A stretch of DNA of 15,110 bases from NCBI GenBank assembly GCA_002722105.1, contig PBKF01000053.1, forward strand, positions 1 to 15,110. Reading direction: 5' to 3'. Every line of letters begins with the position of its first letter. Position 1 is the stretch's first letter. Below are positions 1 to 8,733 of the stretch, piece by piece. The translations under genes were made by a program, and so were the position numbers. This DNA is from Fidelibacterota bacterium. GTDB lineage: Bacteria; Marinisomatota; Marinisomatia; Marinisomatales; UBA1611. Below the pieces are notes generated by a model that ran no database searches, was not told the origin of the DNA, and saw only the letters and a program-made list of their open reading frames with translations.

Positions 1-215
1 ATCACAGAATGACAGTATTTATTAAAAGTCTATATTATAAAGACTTATCTAGCCCATTGCCATAAAATATCACCATTTTCTACTTCAGGGGAGAAGATAA
101 AAAGCCTGCTGCACCTGCTAATACATTTTGCTGAATTGGATTAGTATTTACCATTTTTTTTCACTTTGGTATAATCTTGTAATTCTATAATGCATTATTA
201 CTCTAATTTTGATTA
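1..215. other. Intergenic stretch at the left edge, no gene supported
   Basis: This is the 3' flank of the two-cupin gene. It holds a 12-bp perfect AT-rich palindrome (ATAATGCATTAT, 187-198) that is not followed by a T-run on either strand, and a 24-codon minus-strand ORF (154 to 80) without a ribosome binding site. I see no convincing gene, terminator or RNA here. Confidence 0.5.
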
Positions 216-920
216 TTAGGCAGGTTTCAGTTTTTTATGTTCAACAATCAGGACTTGTACCGTATCTTCACCCGCATTTTGCATTTGATGTTTTACTATG
301 CTGCTACCATGACCAACAAATCCATCTGCTACTTCCATTTCCTTTACTGTACCGTCAGGTAATGTATTCTTTAACTTTCCTCCCTTTACAGCATAATAGG
401 TTATAACGGCATGCTCATGCATATTGTCACTCTGCCCAGGTGCAAAAGTTGCCAATAAGACCTTCACTTCATCATCTTCAAACATAACTTGATATACATC
501 CGGAGATACTTCTTCGGGCAGAATGAGTTTTTTCTCTGCACCAGATATGGTGTGAGTAGTTTTTCGTTCAAAAAGTATTATTTTGATGATATTATCACCA
601 ATATTCTTTACCTGATGCCGCGGCTTTCCCGGATTATGCACTATAAGTCCGGTGGGAGGTCTAATTTCATTTATAGACCCGTCCGGTAGGGTTACCTGCG
701 CATTCCCACCCTGCATAATATAGACAGTTGCTGGATAATGGTCATGCATTTTGTCACTTTGGCCCGGTTCAAAAGTGACTTCTAATACCTTTATATCATC
801 ATTCTCCAATAATACTTTATAAACATCTGGTGAAACTATTTCAGGATATAAGGGTTTTTCTTTAGATCCGGTGCATGATATGATGAATACTAATAATATG
901 GGTACGGTTATTTTTAACAT
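216..920 (-). CDS. Two-cupin (bicupin) lipoprotein
   Basis: A 234-residue lipoprotein: a short hydrophobic leader ends in a lipobox (FIISC, Cys16), so the mature protein should be anchored to the envelope by lipid. The rest is two copies of one cupin domain (about residues 28-120 and 137-229), each opening with VSPDVY and containing TF-x-PGQSD-x-MH. Each copy keeps three possible metal ligands: His59, His61 and His102 in the first, His168, His170 and His211 in the second. The Glu usual in cupin motif 1 is absent from both. The start is well supported by AGAGGTGAT just upstream. It lies 60 bp after the 54-residue small ORF and downstream of the cyclase, probably in one transcript. Cupins bind metals or small ligands; no substrate can be inferred, and an enzyme or a binding protein are both possible. 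Confidence 0.85.
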   Translation of the reverse strand: MLKITVPILLVFIISCTGSKEKPLYPEIVSPDVYKVLLENDDIKVLEVTFEPGQSDKMHDHYPATVYIMQGGNAQVTLPDGSINEIRPPTGLIVHNPGKPRHQVKNIGDNIIKIILFERKTTHTISGAEKKLILPEEVSPDVYQVMFEDDEVKVLLATFAPGQSDNMHEHAVITYYAVKGGKLKNTLPDGTVKEMEVADGFVGHGSSIVKHQMQNAGEDTVQVLIVEHKKLKPA

Positions 921-980
921 AAAATCACCTCTTATATCTGTGTTTATTTTGAAATTGTAATCTCAATTATAGTTGTAATC

Positions 981-1145
981 CTAAATGTGTTCTTTTGTTA
1001 TTAGAAATATTATAATAATCCCAGTGATAGTACCAGATATTATAGTATTACCCAAAATTGATAGCTCTGGGTGAAATGACATAATTAATATGTAAATGAT
1101 ATTGACGATAAAGCCACCGAGAAACATTCTTTTAATCCATTTCAC
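981..1145 (-). CDS. Small hydrophobic membrane protein (54 aa)
   Basis: A GTG start at 1145 gives 54 residues (VKWIKRMFLGG...); an in-frame ATG at 1127 gives 48. The protein has a basic N-terminus (KWIKR) and two hydrophobic stretches, FIVNIIYILIM and a second ending GIIIIFLI, separated by a short polar loop (SFHPELS). It ends in a charged tail (TKEHI). This is the pattern of a two-helix membrane peptide with both ends in the cytoplasm. A GGGAG lies 12 bases before the GTG, at long spacing, and an in-frame stop sits just upstream. It starts 51 bp after the stop of the membrane cyclase and ends 60 bp before the cupin gene on the same strand, so co-transcription is likely. I do not recognise a family. 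Chance open reading in AT-rich DNA is the alternative. Confidence 0.5.
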   Translation of the reverse strand: MKWIKRMFLGGFIVNIIYILIMSFHPELSILGNTIISGTITGIIIIFLITKEHI

Positions 1146-1196
1146 TGAATTTTACTACTCCCAGACTCTAACAATAATTTCATAAATGTAATTCAT

Positions 1197-2468
1197 TTAT
1201 ATTGAATAGACCTTTGTAGGCTTTGTCCTTCCCTTCAAGGTTATTTCTCCACTGATTCTTGCCTGGTTATAAAGTTCTTTTGTTAAAGCCGTATAAATCT
1301 CATGACTAAAAGAGATTTCTGTTTTGAAATCTTTATTTGCACTTTCCAATCTCGCTGCAACATTTACAGTATCACCTATTGTACTATATTGAAGCATTTC
1401 ATCACTCCCTACATTCCCTGCAATTACACTCCCGGCGTGCATACCAATTCTCATTTTAATGGAATCTATACCATGGTTTTTCCAATACCTAGAAGTATCG
1501 TTATTATCCCACTCTTGGTTCAATTCAATTAATTTTTCTCTCATTTTCAGAGCACACATAACTGCTTGGTTTTCATGATCTTTAAGCTTTTTCGGGGCTC
1601 CGAAAACAACCATTACGGAATCCCCAATGTAGTTAAGGGTATGTCCTTCAAATTCTTTGATTGCGTCATGCATTTTAGTAAAATAATCATTCAGAAATTC
1701 CAAAGCAACTTCTGGCGACATATTCTCTGTTATGGTTGAATAGGTACTTAAATCTGCGAATAAAATAGTCACCCACCTATTTTCGCCTTCTAATTGTCCT
1801 TTCTGTGATATGATTTTATCACTTAATGTATCTCCGAAATAACGCTTCAGGGTTTCATGCATCAGTTGTCTGTTTTCTTCAATTGTTACGGATTTTGAAA
1901 AATTCAAACGGCTATTTTTCTCAGATTTCCATTTATTCATAATAAGCAGCATATGTGGGAAAAAATATATAGTGATGCACAAAGGTATATTTAAACTGTG
2001 ATAATTAACTAATAGAAATAATGAAGCAATGAATGGGATTGTTGATGTAAGTACTGCATAAACAAAATTAAATGGAAATATACTTATCCACATAATCGAA
2101 TTGAATAAGGGCATAAAAGCAATGTGAGGCAAATTTGATAATCTTTCAAAATCCAAATAAAAAAATAAGGGCATATTCACTATTGGTAGAAATAATAGAA
2201 ATTTTTCCATAAATATCTTCTTAAAGCTGTCATCCCGGAAGATTAAGAATAAAGGAAAAATGATAAAAATAATCGGATTAATGATATTTTTTAAAGCGAC
2301 CATATCACGTATAAAAAGACTCAACAGATAAACACAAGAAAAGAATATAAAAAACAAGATTACCTTGGAATAAAATGAACTAACTCTTGTCCATTTATTA
2401 TCCCGATATCTTTTTTCTAAATCAGGATTCTCAAAGGTGCAACTAATAGGATTGATATTATGAAGCAT
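1197..2468 (-). CDS. Membrane-bound class III adenylate/guanylate cyclase-like protein
   Basis: A 423-residue protein with five or six hydrophobic segments (about residues 35-178), a linker (residues 180-228, including LKRYFGDTLSDKI) and a C-terminal class III nucleotidyl cyclase domain. Both metal-binding Asp are present: Asp239 in FADLS and Asp283 in YIGDSVMVVFG. The transition-state residues Asn369 and Arg373 (GDTVNVAARLE) are also present. The two substrate-specifying positions are unusual: the Lys normally two residues before IGD is Asn279, and the Asp/Thr position in QYSTIGD is Ser362. It should form a cytoplasmic dimer making a cyclic nucleotide, but whether cAMP, cGMP or neither cannot be read from the sequence. 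No strong ribosome binding site precedes the ATG; instead a copy of the 30-bp upstream element ends a few bases before it. It is divergent from the large dehydrogenase. Confidence 0.88.
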   Translation of the reverse strand: MLHNINPISCTFENPDLEKRYRDNKWTRVSSFYSKVILFFIFFSCVYLLSLFIRDMVALKNIINPIIFIIFPLFLIFRDDSFKKIFMEKFLLFLPIVNMPLFFYLDFERLSNLPHIAFMPLFNSIMWISIFPFNFVYAVLTSTIPFIASLFLLVNYHSLNIPLCITIYFFPHMLLIMNKWKSEKNSRLNFSKSVTIEENRQLMHETLKRYFGDTLSDKIISQKGQLEGENRWVTILFADLSTYSTITENMSPEVALEFLNDYFTKMHDAIKEFEGHTLNYIGDSVMVVFGAPKKLKDHENQAVMCALKMREKLIELNQEWDNNDTSRYWKNHGIDSIKMRIGMHAGSVIAGNVGSDEMLQYSTIGDTVNVAARLESANKDFKTEISFSHEIYTALTKELYNQARISGEITLKGRTKPTKVYSI

Positions 2469-2473
2469 TGAAT

Positions 2474-2504
2474 AATTTAACTATCATCTCATAAACAAAA
2501 AACC
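2474..2504 (-). promoter_or_regulatory. Copy of recurrent 30-bp upstream element (cyclase gene)
   Basis: Minus strand: a T-run then GTTTATGAG, then ATGATAGTTA and AATT, ending 5 bases before the ATG of the membrane cyclase. It matches the copy at 15079-15108 at 23 of 30 bases without gaps. Read as a promoter or leader; the start codon lacks a normal ribosome binding site. Confidence 0.45.
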
Positions 2505-2572
2505 TATGTATTTATCACAGACATATAAATTATTGCGTTTATAATCAACAATGACATCAAACGAAGTATTTA

Positions 2573-2602
2573 TTGATTAAATAATTAGTTAGTGTATATA
2601 CT
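2573..2602 (+). promoter_or_regulatory. Candidate sigma70-type promoter for the dehydrogenase
   Basis: TTGATT (2573-2578) is followed after 18 bases by TATACT (2597-2602), or after 16 bases by TATATA. It lies about 65 bp before the plus-strand gene in the divergent intergenic region. AT-rich DNA gives such matches by chance, so support is weak. Confidence 0.25.
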
Positions 2603-2667
2603 AGAGAATAACTTTAGTTACTTAAAGTATCAAATAAATAAAATTTATACTAATAATCAGGTCGCAA

Positions 2668-5600
2668 ATGAATATACAATTAAGACATATGTTATATGTT
2701 TTTTCAACCTTATATATTACTCTACAAACTATTTTTGCGACACAATTATATGTAAAACAAGATAGGTCGACGGAATCAATATTTGTTTTTCGTGATGGTA
2801 ATAAAACACCAATATTAACACAAAATACTCAAACAGATTTTCGACCATATATCCATCCAATTATTGCACCAGATAATAATGGTGTAGTAACAGATTATAA
2901 AAAACACCAAACTGGATTATTTTGGGGATTTACAAATATTAATGGTCGTGACTATTTTCATAATCCAGGTGGTAATTATTGGAAACGCGTATCATCATTA
3001 GTTCTTAAACCTCGTTCATCTACAAAAGACAAAGAAGTTCAATGGGAAACTATATATCACCTACTAGATGACAAAAAAGAACCCATCTTAAGTGAAACAC
3101 AATTTTGGACTATGCGTGACAAGGGAGATTCATATATTCTTGATCTTAAATGGAGTGGTACTGCACTCAAAGATATCAACATAGGTGAACATGATTATGG
3201 AGGCTTATTTTTACGCATGCCTTGGCGAGAAGGAATCAATAGCCAAGTTGTCAATAGTATTCGACAAAATAATGAATATGCCGATGGGAAACGGGCGGCT
3301 TGGTTAGATATTGGGATGGAAGTAGAAGGCCGGGATAATTTTGCACATATAGCAATCTTTGATCATCCTGATAATTCTGGGCACCCACAACCATGGCATG
3401 TTGACAGCGAGTTTGGGGTTGGACCTGTACGTGCCCGACTAGGTGATTGGAATATTTCTAAGGGAGAGACAGTAGAAATTCATCATCAAATTCTTATCTA
3501 TACTGGTGAATTAAATGATATGACTTTATCCCATGCTTGGTCTTCATATGTATCAAATTACATGACAAAAATGGGGAGAAGAGATAGATGGGGTGAAGGA
3601 AGAAAAGGTATAATATCTTCTCAGTGGAATCTTGCAAAAGAAGAAGGCTATAAAGCTAAATTCCTTACACCTGAAAAAGCAGCAGAAGCAATGACTATAC
3701 CTAATAATTTTACAGTTAATGCTTTTGCATCTGAACCTATGATTACTCAGCCAATGGCTTTTTGTTGGGATGATCGTGGACGAATGTGGATTGCTGAGAA
3801 CCGTGATATGATGGGCAGTGGTAGTGGCATACAATATTCAGGAGAAAGTAGAATTTTAATTCTTGAAGATACTGATCGAGATGGTGTCGTAGACACCAGA
3901 AAAGTATTTATGGATGGTGTTGTATTTCCGTCGGCATTGGCCGTTGGGTTTGACGGAGTATGGTTAGGCGCACCACCAAATCTATTATTTATTCCCGACC
4001 GTGATGGAGATGATAAAGCTGATATCGATGATATTGAGATTCTCTTGACAGGTTGGGGTAATCAAGATCTTCATGAAACACTTAATAGCTTTCATTGGGG
4101 TCCTGATGGATGGCTTTATGGATTACAAGGTGTATTTACCCCTTCTTCAGTTGGAAAACCTGCAGGTGCGAGCAAAGTATTTAAACAAAATGCACGTTAC
4201 CCAGATAGTTTCAATTATGAAGATGAACCAATTGATCTTAATGCAGCAGTTTGGAGATATCATCCAATAAAAAGGAAATTTGAGGTTGTTGCTCATGGTT
4301 TCAGTAATCCCTGGGGTATTGATTACGATTCAAAAGGACAAATCTTTATAACAAATTGTGTTATCCCTCATTTGTGGCATGTAGTTCAAGGAGGAATATA
4401 TCATCGTCAAGCGGGAAGTCATTTTAATCAGAATGCCTATACTGATATAAAAACTATAGGTAATCATCGACATCGTTCTGCACACGGTGGCGCCCGATTT
4501 TACCTGTCTGACGCATTCCCTGAAGAATATAAGGGACAACTTTTTATGGGGAATATTCATGAGCATGCAATCTTGATCGACACTTTGGAACGGAATGGAT
4601 CTGGTTTTATCGGTCACCATAGTCAGGATTTTTTAAAAGCTAATAATGCACAATTTGTTGGCTTCAGTACTGAAATTGGTCCGGAAGGCGCAGTCTACAT
4701 TCTTGATTGGCATGATGCAGATATTTGTGGTGATACTGTACGAACTAAAAATACAGGGCGTGTCTATCGTATTCTTCCAAAAGTTCCCAGATCACAAAGC
4801 TGGGTAGGTCGTTATAGTGACCTTAATTCTCTAACAAATACTGATCTAATTAAACTACAACTTAGTAATAGTTCTTGGCACGCACGACGTGCACGAGTTG
4901 TACTTCAGAATCGTGCAAATAAAAAAGAAGTTGGAATAGAAATATTTGATAGACTTTTTAATATTTTGGAGTCTGAAAAAGATGTCGATTATCGTTTAAG
5001 AGCATTGTGGACACTTCATATTACTGGTGGTATTAATAGCAATGATTTAGTAAAACTTCTTCATGATGATAATGAATACATCAGATCATGGTCTATACAA
5101 CTTCTATGTGAAGACATGTCCCCACCAATATCTGCAATTCGAAATTTCATAAAAATGGCTAAAAGCGACCCATCACCAGTAGTACGTCTCTATTTAGCTT
5201 CTGCATTACAAAGGATAAAACCAAAATACCGATGGATGATTGCAGAAAACCTAGTAAAACATAGTGTAGATACGGCTGATCATAATATACCAAAGATTCT
5301 ATGGTATGGTATAGAACCCCTTATCCAAGACAATCCAAGAATGGCGCTTAGATTATCTAATCTATCTAGCATGCCCTTAATTATAAGGCATATTTCAAGA
5401 AGACTTACAGTTGCAAACCAGTTAGAAATGCTGGTAAATGAAATTGGGGGAAATGATAAAAATAGAAAATTATTATTACTCGGAATGCGAGATGGTTTAG
5501 ATGGACAAAATAATTTGATAGCACCCAAAAATTGGGTAAAAACATATAGGGAACTCCGAAAAAATAATGATGAGTCTGGTTCAATTGCTCTAGAATTATC

Positions 5601-6519
5601 TTTAAAGTTTGGAGATGAAGTTGCAGCAGCTACCCTTCTAGAAACAATATTAGATAAAAATAATACTCTAACTGATCGACAGCGGGCAATCCGTAGTCTA
5701 GCTATTAAGAGAGATTCTGATTTTAAAAATAAATTAGAATCTTTATTACTTGATAAATCTATACGTAAAGATATTATTCGTGCAATAGGACACTTTGAGA
5801 ATGATTATCTTGGCGAGATACTCCTTAAACGTTATTCCAACTTTACGCATGAAGAAAAATTAGAAGTAATTCATACCCTTTCATCACGACCAAATTATGG
5901 GTCTTTACTAACGCAGGCTATTAATCGCGGTGCTATTAAAAGACATGAAGTACCGGTATATATTGCTCGTATACTATTACGTATTGTTGGTAATCGTTTT
6001 TTAGAAGTATGGGGGCCAATTGAAGGAATATCTCCTGATAAAGAAGAAAAGTTTGCAAAATATCAGAAACTGCTAACAAATAAAGCACTTGACGAAGCTA
6101 ACCTGTACAATGGCAAACAAATCTTTAACCAAACATGTATGTCATGCCACAAATTACATGGTGATGGTGGACTAGTAGGCCCAGATCTTACAGGTGCCAA
6201 TAGAACAGATATCAATTATCTTCTTGGAAACATAGTAACTCCAAACGCAATTATAAGAGATGATTACAAAATGACAATTGTTTCGACTCATGATGGGATG
6301 GTCTATTCAGGAGTAATAAAAAGTGAGAACAAACATTATTTAGAACTTCGTGTAGCCAACTCACAAGAGCCTGTTAAAATACCCAAGTCACAAATTATGG
6401 ATCGGGAGGTTACCGCAATGTCAATGATGCCTGAAGGTCTGATAGAACACCTTTCAGACAGTCAAATAATTAATTTATTTTCCTATTTACGAAAAATTAC
6501 TCCTGCTCAACAAGAATAA
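2668..6519 (+). CDS. Secreted DUF6807 / PVC-type dehydrogenase beta-propeller / HEAT / cytochrome c fusion
   Basis: A 1283-residue exported protein. The leader ends near IFA-TQ (residue 24-25). Residues about 25-295 resemble the DUF6807 (PmoA) family, with RPYIHPI and HQTGLFWGF. Residues about 345-705 match the PVC-type membrane-bound dehydrogenase beta-propeller (FTVNAFASEP, MWIAENRD, HWGPDGWLYG, SAHGGARFYL), with Asp-rich calcium-type loops DTDRDG and DRDGDD. Residues about 705-1140 are helical HEAT-like repeats. Residues about 1140-1280 are a cytochrome c domain with the heme motif C1157-M-S-C-H1161 and a likely distal Met in SMMPEG. It probably acts in the periplasm, oxidising a sugar-like substrate and passing electrons to the heme; the substrate is unknown. 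AGGT precedes the ATG at short spacing. It is the only plus-strand gene, divergent from the cyclase and convergent with the SDR. Confidence 0.9.
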   Translation: MNIQLRHMLYVFSTLYITLQTIFATQLYVKQDRSTESIFVFRDGNKTPILTQNTQTDFRPYIHPIIAPDNNGVVTDYKKHQTGLFWGFTNINGRDYFHNPGGNYWKRVSSLVLKPRSSTKDKEVQWETIYHLLDDKKEPILSETQFWTMRDKGDSYILDLKWSGTALKDINIGEHDYGGLFLRMPWREGINSQVVNSIRQNNEYADGKRAAWLDIGMEVEGRDNFAHIAIFDHPDNSGHPQPWHVDSEFGVGPVRARLGDWNISKGETVEIHHQILIYTGELNDMTLSHAWSSYVSNYMTKMGRRDRWGEGRKGIISSQWNLAKEEGYKAKFLTPEKAAEAMTIPNNFTVNAFASEPMITQPMAFCWDDRGRMWIAENRDMMGSGSGIQYSGESRILILEDTDRDGVVDTRKVFMDGVVFPSALAVGFDGVWLGAPPNLLFIPDRDGDDKADIDDIEILLTGWGNQDLHETLNSFHWGPDGWLYGLQGVFTPSSVGKPAGASKVFKQNARYPDSFNYEDEPIDLNAAVWRYHPIKRKFEVVAHGFSNPWGIDYDSKGQIFITNCVIPHLWHVVQGGIYHRQAGSHFNQNAYTDIKTIGNHRHRSAHGGARFYLSDAFPEEYKGQLFMGNIHEHAILIDTLERNGSGFIGHHSQDFLKANNAQFVGFSTEIGPEGAVYILDWHDADICGDTVRTKNTGRVYRILPKVPRSQSWVGRYSDLNSLTNTDLIKLQLSNSSWHARRARVVLQNRANKKEVGIEIFDRLFNILESEKDVDYRLRALWTLHITGGINSNDLVKLLHDDNEYIRSWSIQLLCEDMSPPISAIRNFIKMAKSDPSPVVRLYLASALQRIKPKYRWMIAENLVKHSVDTADHNIPKILWYGIEPLIQDNPRMALRLSNLSSMPLIIRHISRRLTVANQLEMLVNEIGGNDKNRKLLLLGMRDGLDGQNNLIAPKNWVKTYRELRKNNDESGSIALELSLKFGDEVAAATLLETILDKNNTLTDRQRAIRSLAIKRDSDFKNKLESLLLDKSIRKDIIRAIGHFENDYLGEILLKRYSNFTHEEKLEVIHTLSSRPNYGSLLTQAINRGAIKRHEVPVYIARILLRIVGNRFLEVWGPIEGISPDKEEKFAKYQKLLTNKALDEANLYNGKQIFNQTCMSCHKLHGDGGLVGPDLTGANRTDINYLLGNIVTPNAIIRDDYKMTIVSTHDGMVYSGVIKSENKHYLELRVANSQEPVKIPKSQIMDREVTAMSMMPEGLIEHLSDSQIINLFSYLRKITPAQQE

Positions 6520-6582
6520 TTCCAAGCTTCACTCATAGTCATTGATATTTTTAAAAAATTATAAATACAATGTTTCACTAAT

Positions 6583-7431
6583 TTATTTAACTATCTTCCG
6601 CCAGGAGTATTGTGGTACAAAACCAAATATATTTTTTGCTTTTTGATTACATAATAATGTTTCGTTCTTACTATAGCTCTTTTTTACTGAAACTCCGGGA
6701 AAAACAGAATCAAGAAGCTCTTTATTCTCCCTAATCATAACTGTATCATCTGCAGAGATGATGAAGTTCTGAGCACCCTTTTTCTTTGATTCTAATGCTA
6801 ATCGGCAAGCTAACCCAACATCTCTGGAATCAATATAACTCCAAAGATTCCATTTTCGTATTAATGGATCATTTTGGAAAGATTTAAACTGTTTGTAATC
6901 TTTTTCTTCCATGATATTCGAGTAGCGAAGACCAAAAATTTTCATATCAGTATTTCGTCTACAAAATTGCGTGGCCATTTCTTCAGATAATAATTTAGAT
7001 AAAGCATAACTACTCTCAGGAAATAATGAAATATTTTCATCTATAGGCACATATTGTGGATAGGTATCAAAAGGCAAACCCAGGACAGTCTCACTTGAAG
7101 CCCAGACAATATTTTTTATTCCTAAAATTTTTGATATTTGAAATATATTGTATGTGCTTATAGTATTTATTCGAAATGTTGGTTCAGATTGCATTCCCAT
7201 TGCCGCCGCTTGATGTATTATTCCATCTATTCCACCTTTTTCTTCGCTGATCTCAGAAATTATATCAAAGGTACTTTGAAAATTTTCTAAATCTTGTTTA
7301 TAGAATGGTACAGAGTTTTTACTTCCACTTTTTAAGTCTATATTACAAACATCATAGTTATTGGCTAACAACTCATTGATTGTAGCTTTACCAGCTTTTC
7401 CCGAGCCTCCTGTTACAATAATATTTTTCAT
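6583..7431 (-). CDS. NAD-dependent epimerase/dehydratase family protein (extended SDR)
   Basis: A 282-residue Rossmann-fold protein of the extended short-chain dehydrogenase type. The nucleotide-binding loop is TGGSGKAG (residues 7-14). An acidic residue at the end of the second strand (Asp32) favours NAD over NADP. The catalytic set is Ser112 or Ser113 (WASSET), Tyr142 and Lys146 (Y-A-L-S-K). Further features typical of the nucleotide-sugar epimerase/uronate dehydrogenase branch are GLRYSNIM and WSYIDSRDVGLACRLAL. It is expected in the cytoplasm acting on a sugar or sugar nucleotide; the exact reaction cannot be told. The start is strongly supported by AAGAGGAG five bases before ATG. It lies 136 bp beyond the LRR gene, after that gene's terminator, so it is probably its own transcript, and it converges on the dehydrogenase with a 63-bp gap. 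Confidence 0.87.
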   Translation of the reverse strand: MKNIIVTGGSGKAGKATINELLANNYDVCNIDLKSGSKNSVPFYKQDLENFQSTFDIISEISEEKGGIDGIIHQAAAMGMQSEPTFRINTISTYNIFQISKILGIKNIVWASSETVLGLPFDTYPQYVPIDENISLFPESSYALSKLLSEEMATQFCRRNTDMKIFGLRYSNIMEEKDYKQFKSFQNDPLIRKWNLWSYIDSRDVGLACRLALESKKKGAQNFIISADDTVMIRENKELLDSVFPGVSVKKSYSKNETLLCNQKAKNIFGFVPQYSWRKIVK

Positions 7432-7514
7432 ATATACTCCTCTTAAAATATTCTTAACAATTAGTTCTATGACAACAACTTTTAAACACCAATTTTAACA
7501 AATATAATAATACA

Positions 7515-7540
7515 AACAAAAAACCCCACAAAAGTGGGGC
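7515..7540 (-). terminator. Rho-independent terminator after the LRR lipoprotein gene
   Basis: On the minus strand GCCCCAC and GTGGGG form a perfect six-pair GC-rich stem (CCCCAC/GTGGGG) with loop TTTT, followed at once by TTTTTTG. It starts 28 bp after the stop codon of the LRR gene and should separate that gene from the SDR gene. Confidence 0.85.
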
Positions 7541-7567
7541 TTAATGTTGTAGAAAGGGTAAATCTAT

Positions 7568-8659
7568 TTAGTTACAATCATCAGTGTCCTGCTCTCCCAT
7601 ATGTTCTTCTATACAAGTTGGATATGGAGCACATATTTTATTATTTGAAAGATTGAAAAACACTGTATCAGTCCAGGTAAGATTGAGATTACATATAGTT
7701 GATTCTATCTCTCCTGTAACTTCATTAAGGCCTACAGGAGTTCCTGTTAATTTATTGTCATTTAAGCGTAAACGTGTGAGCATGTTCAGGTCACCTAGCT
7801 CATGTGGCACATCTCCTGTAAATTCATTATGAGATAAGTCTAAAATAGATAGGTTTGTCATATCCTGTATGCCAGGTGGTTGATCTTGCCAATCCGCAGT
7901 TGGAATAGGACCAGAGAGTTGATTATGTGATAAGTTCAGATGGGTTAAACCACCCAGTAATCTTAATCTATAGAGATCCCCTGTCAATTGATTATGGGAT
8001 AAATTTAAATAAGAGAGTTTATACAAACCAGTCTCCGCCTCAAGATCCGTAAGATAACCTATTGTTTCTGTCAATAATCCACTCAGATTATTATTGGATA
8101 AATTCAAATAGGTCAAGTTAACTAAATTGCCTATTTCATTTGGGATTGGACCAGTTAGTAAAGGGTTATCAACTATACTAATTACAGTAAGATTGGTAAG
8201 GGTACCTATCTGTGGAGGAATCGAATCCGTGAGCCCTGCGCTAACTAGCATTAAACTGTCAGTATCATCAATAAAATAATACTGTCCCCATAGCCTAGTC
8301 CAGCCACTTACAAGGCTTGAGAATGATGTCAAATCACTATTATTCGTTACAGTAACCTGATAAGCGCAATAAAACTCACTTGAATCTAGAGTATAAGATG
8401 TATCTGATCTTGTTTGTGTTTCATATATTAATGTATCCCAAGTTATGGCAGGAGATATAGGTGATTGTGTTGTAATGGAACCAAGTAATCTGTATTTGGA
8501 GAAATCATCATCGTTATTCATAGTCCAAGTTAAAACATTATTTGATAAAGAGAGAGTAAGTGCACCAGGAGCGCTACCTCCTCCTCCCGAATCTTCTTCT
8601 GCATCTTCACAGCCAAAATAAAAGAAAAAAAGTATTGGTAGAAAGAAAAGTTTTTTCAT
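7568..8659 (-). CDS. Leucine-rich repeat lipoprotein with Fn3-like N-terminal domain
   Basis: A 363-residue lipoprotein: the leader ends in FYFGC (Cys17) and is followed by an acidic, Gly-rich linker (EEDSGGGGS). Residues about 31-118 look like a small beta-sandwich (Fn3-like, by pattern only). Residues about 135-340 hold about seven LRRs of the plant-specific type, with L-x-x-L-x-L-S-x-N-x-L-x-G and IP-x-x-IGNL (for example LTYLNLSNNNLSG, LSYLNLSHNQLTG). A Cys-bearing cap closes the C-terminus (Cys323, 343, 349, 362). Such proteins bind other proteins or glycans at the cell surface; no partner can be named. AAGGA precedes the ATG by about 8-9 bases. It follows the Cys-motif lipoprotein by 74 bp on the same strand and ends at a clear terminator, so the two may be one operon. 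Confidence 0.88.
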   Translation of the reverse strand: MKKLFFLPILFFFYFGCEDAEEDSGGGGSAPGALTLSLSNNVLTWTMNNDDDFSKYRLLGSITTQSPISPAITWDTLIYETQTRSDTSYTLDSSEFYCAYQVTVTNNSDLTSFSSLVSGWTRLWGQYYFIDDTDSLMLVSAGLTDSIPPQIGTLTNLTVISIVDNPLLTGPIPNEIGNLVNLTYLNLSNNNLSGLLTETIGYLTDLEAETGLYKLSYLNLSHNQLTGDLYRLRLLGGLTHLNLSHNQLSGPIPTADWQDQPPGIQDMTNLSILDLSHNEFTGDVPHELGDLNMLTRLRLNDNKLTGTPVGLNEVTGEIESTICNLNLTWTDTVFFNLSNNKICAPYPTCIEEHMGEQDTDDCN

Positions 8660-8733
8660 GCCTAAAATCCTTTAATTATATCAATCATAATTTCGTATTA
8701 ATATTTTTTTGGAGTAGTTCTTTTTGACCCTGA

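Noticed and set aside
80..154. 24-codon minus-strand ORF (MVNTNPIQQNVLAGAAGF...)
   Set aside because: No ribosome binding site, very short, and no flanking signals; chance cannot be excluded.
187..198. 12-bp perfect palindrome ATAATGCATTAT
   Set aside because: AT-rich, single copy, no T-run for a terminator and no known operator pattern.
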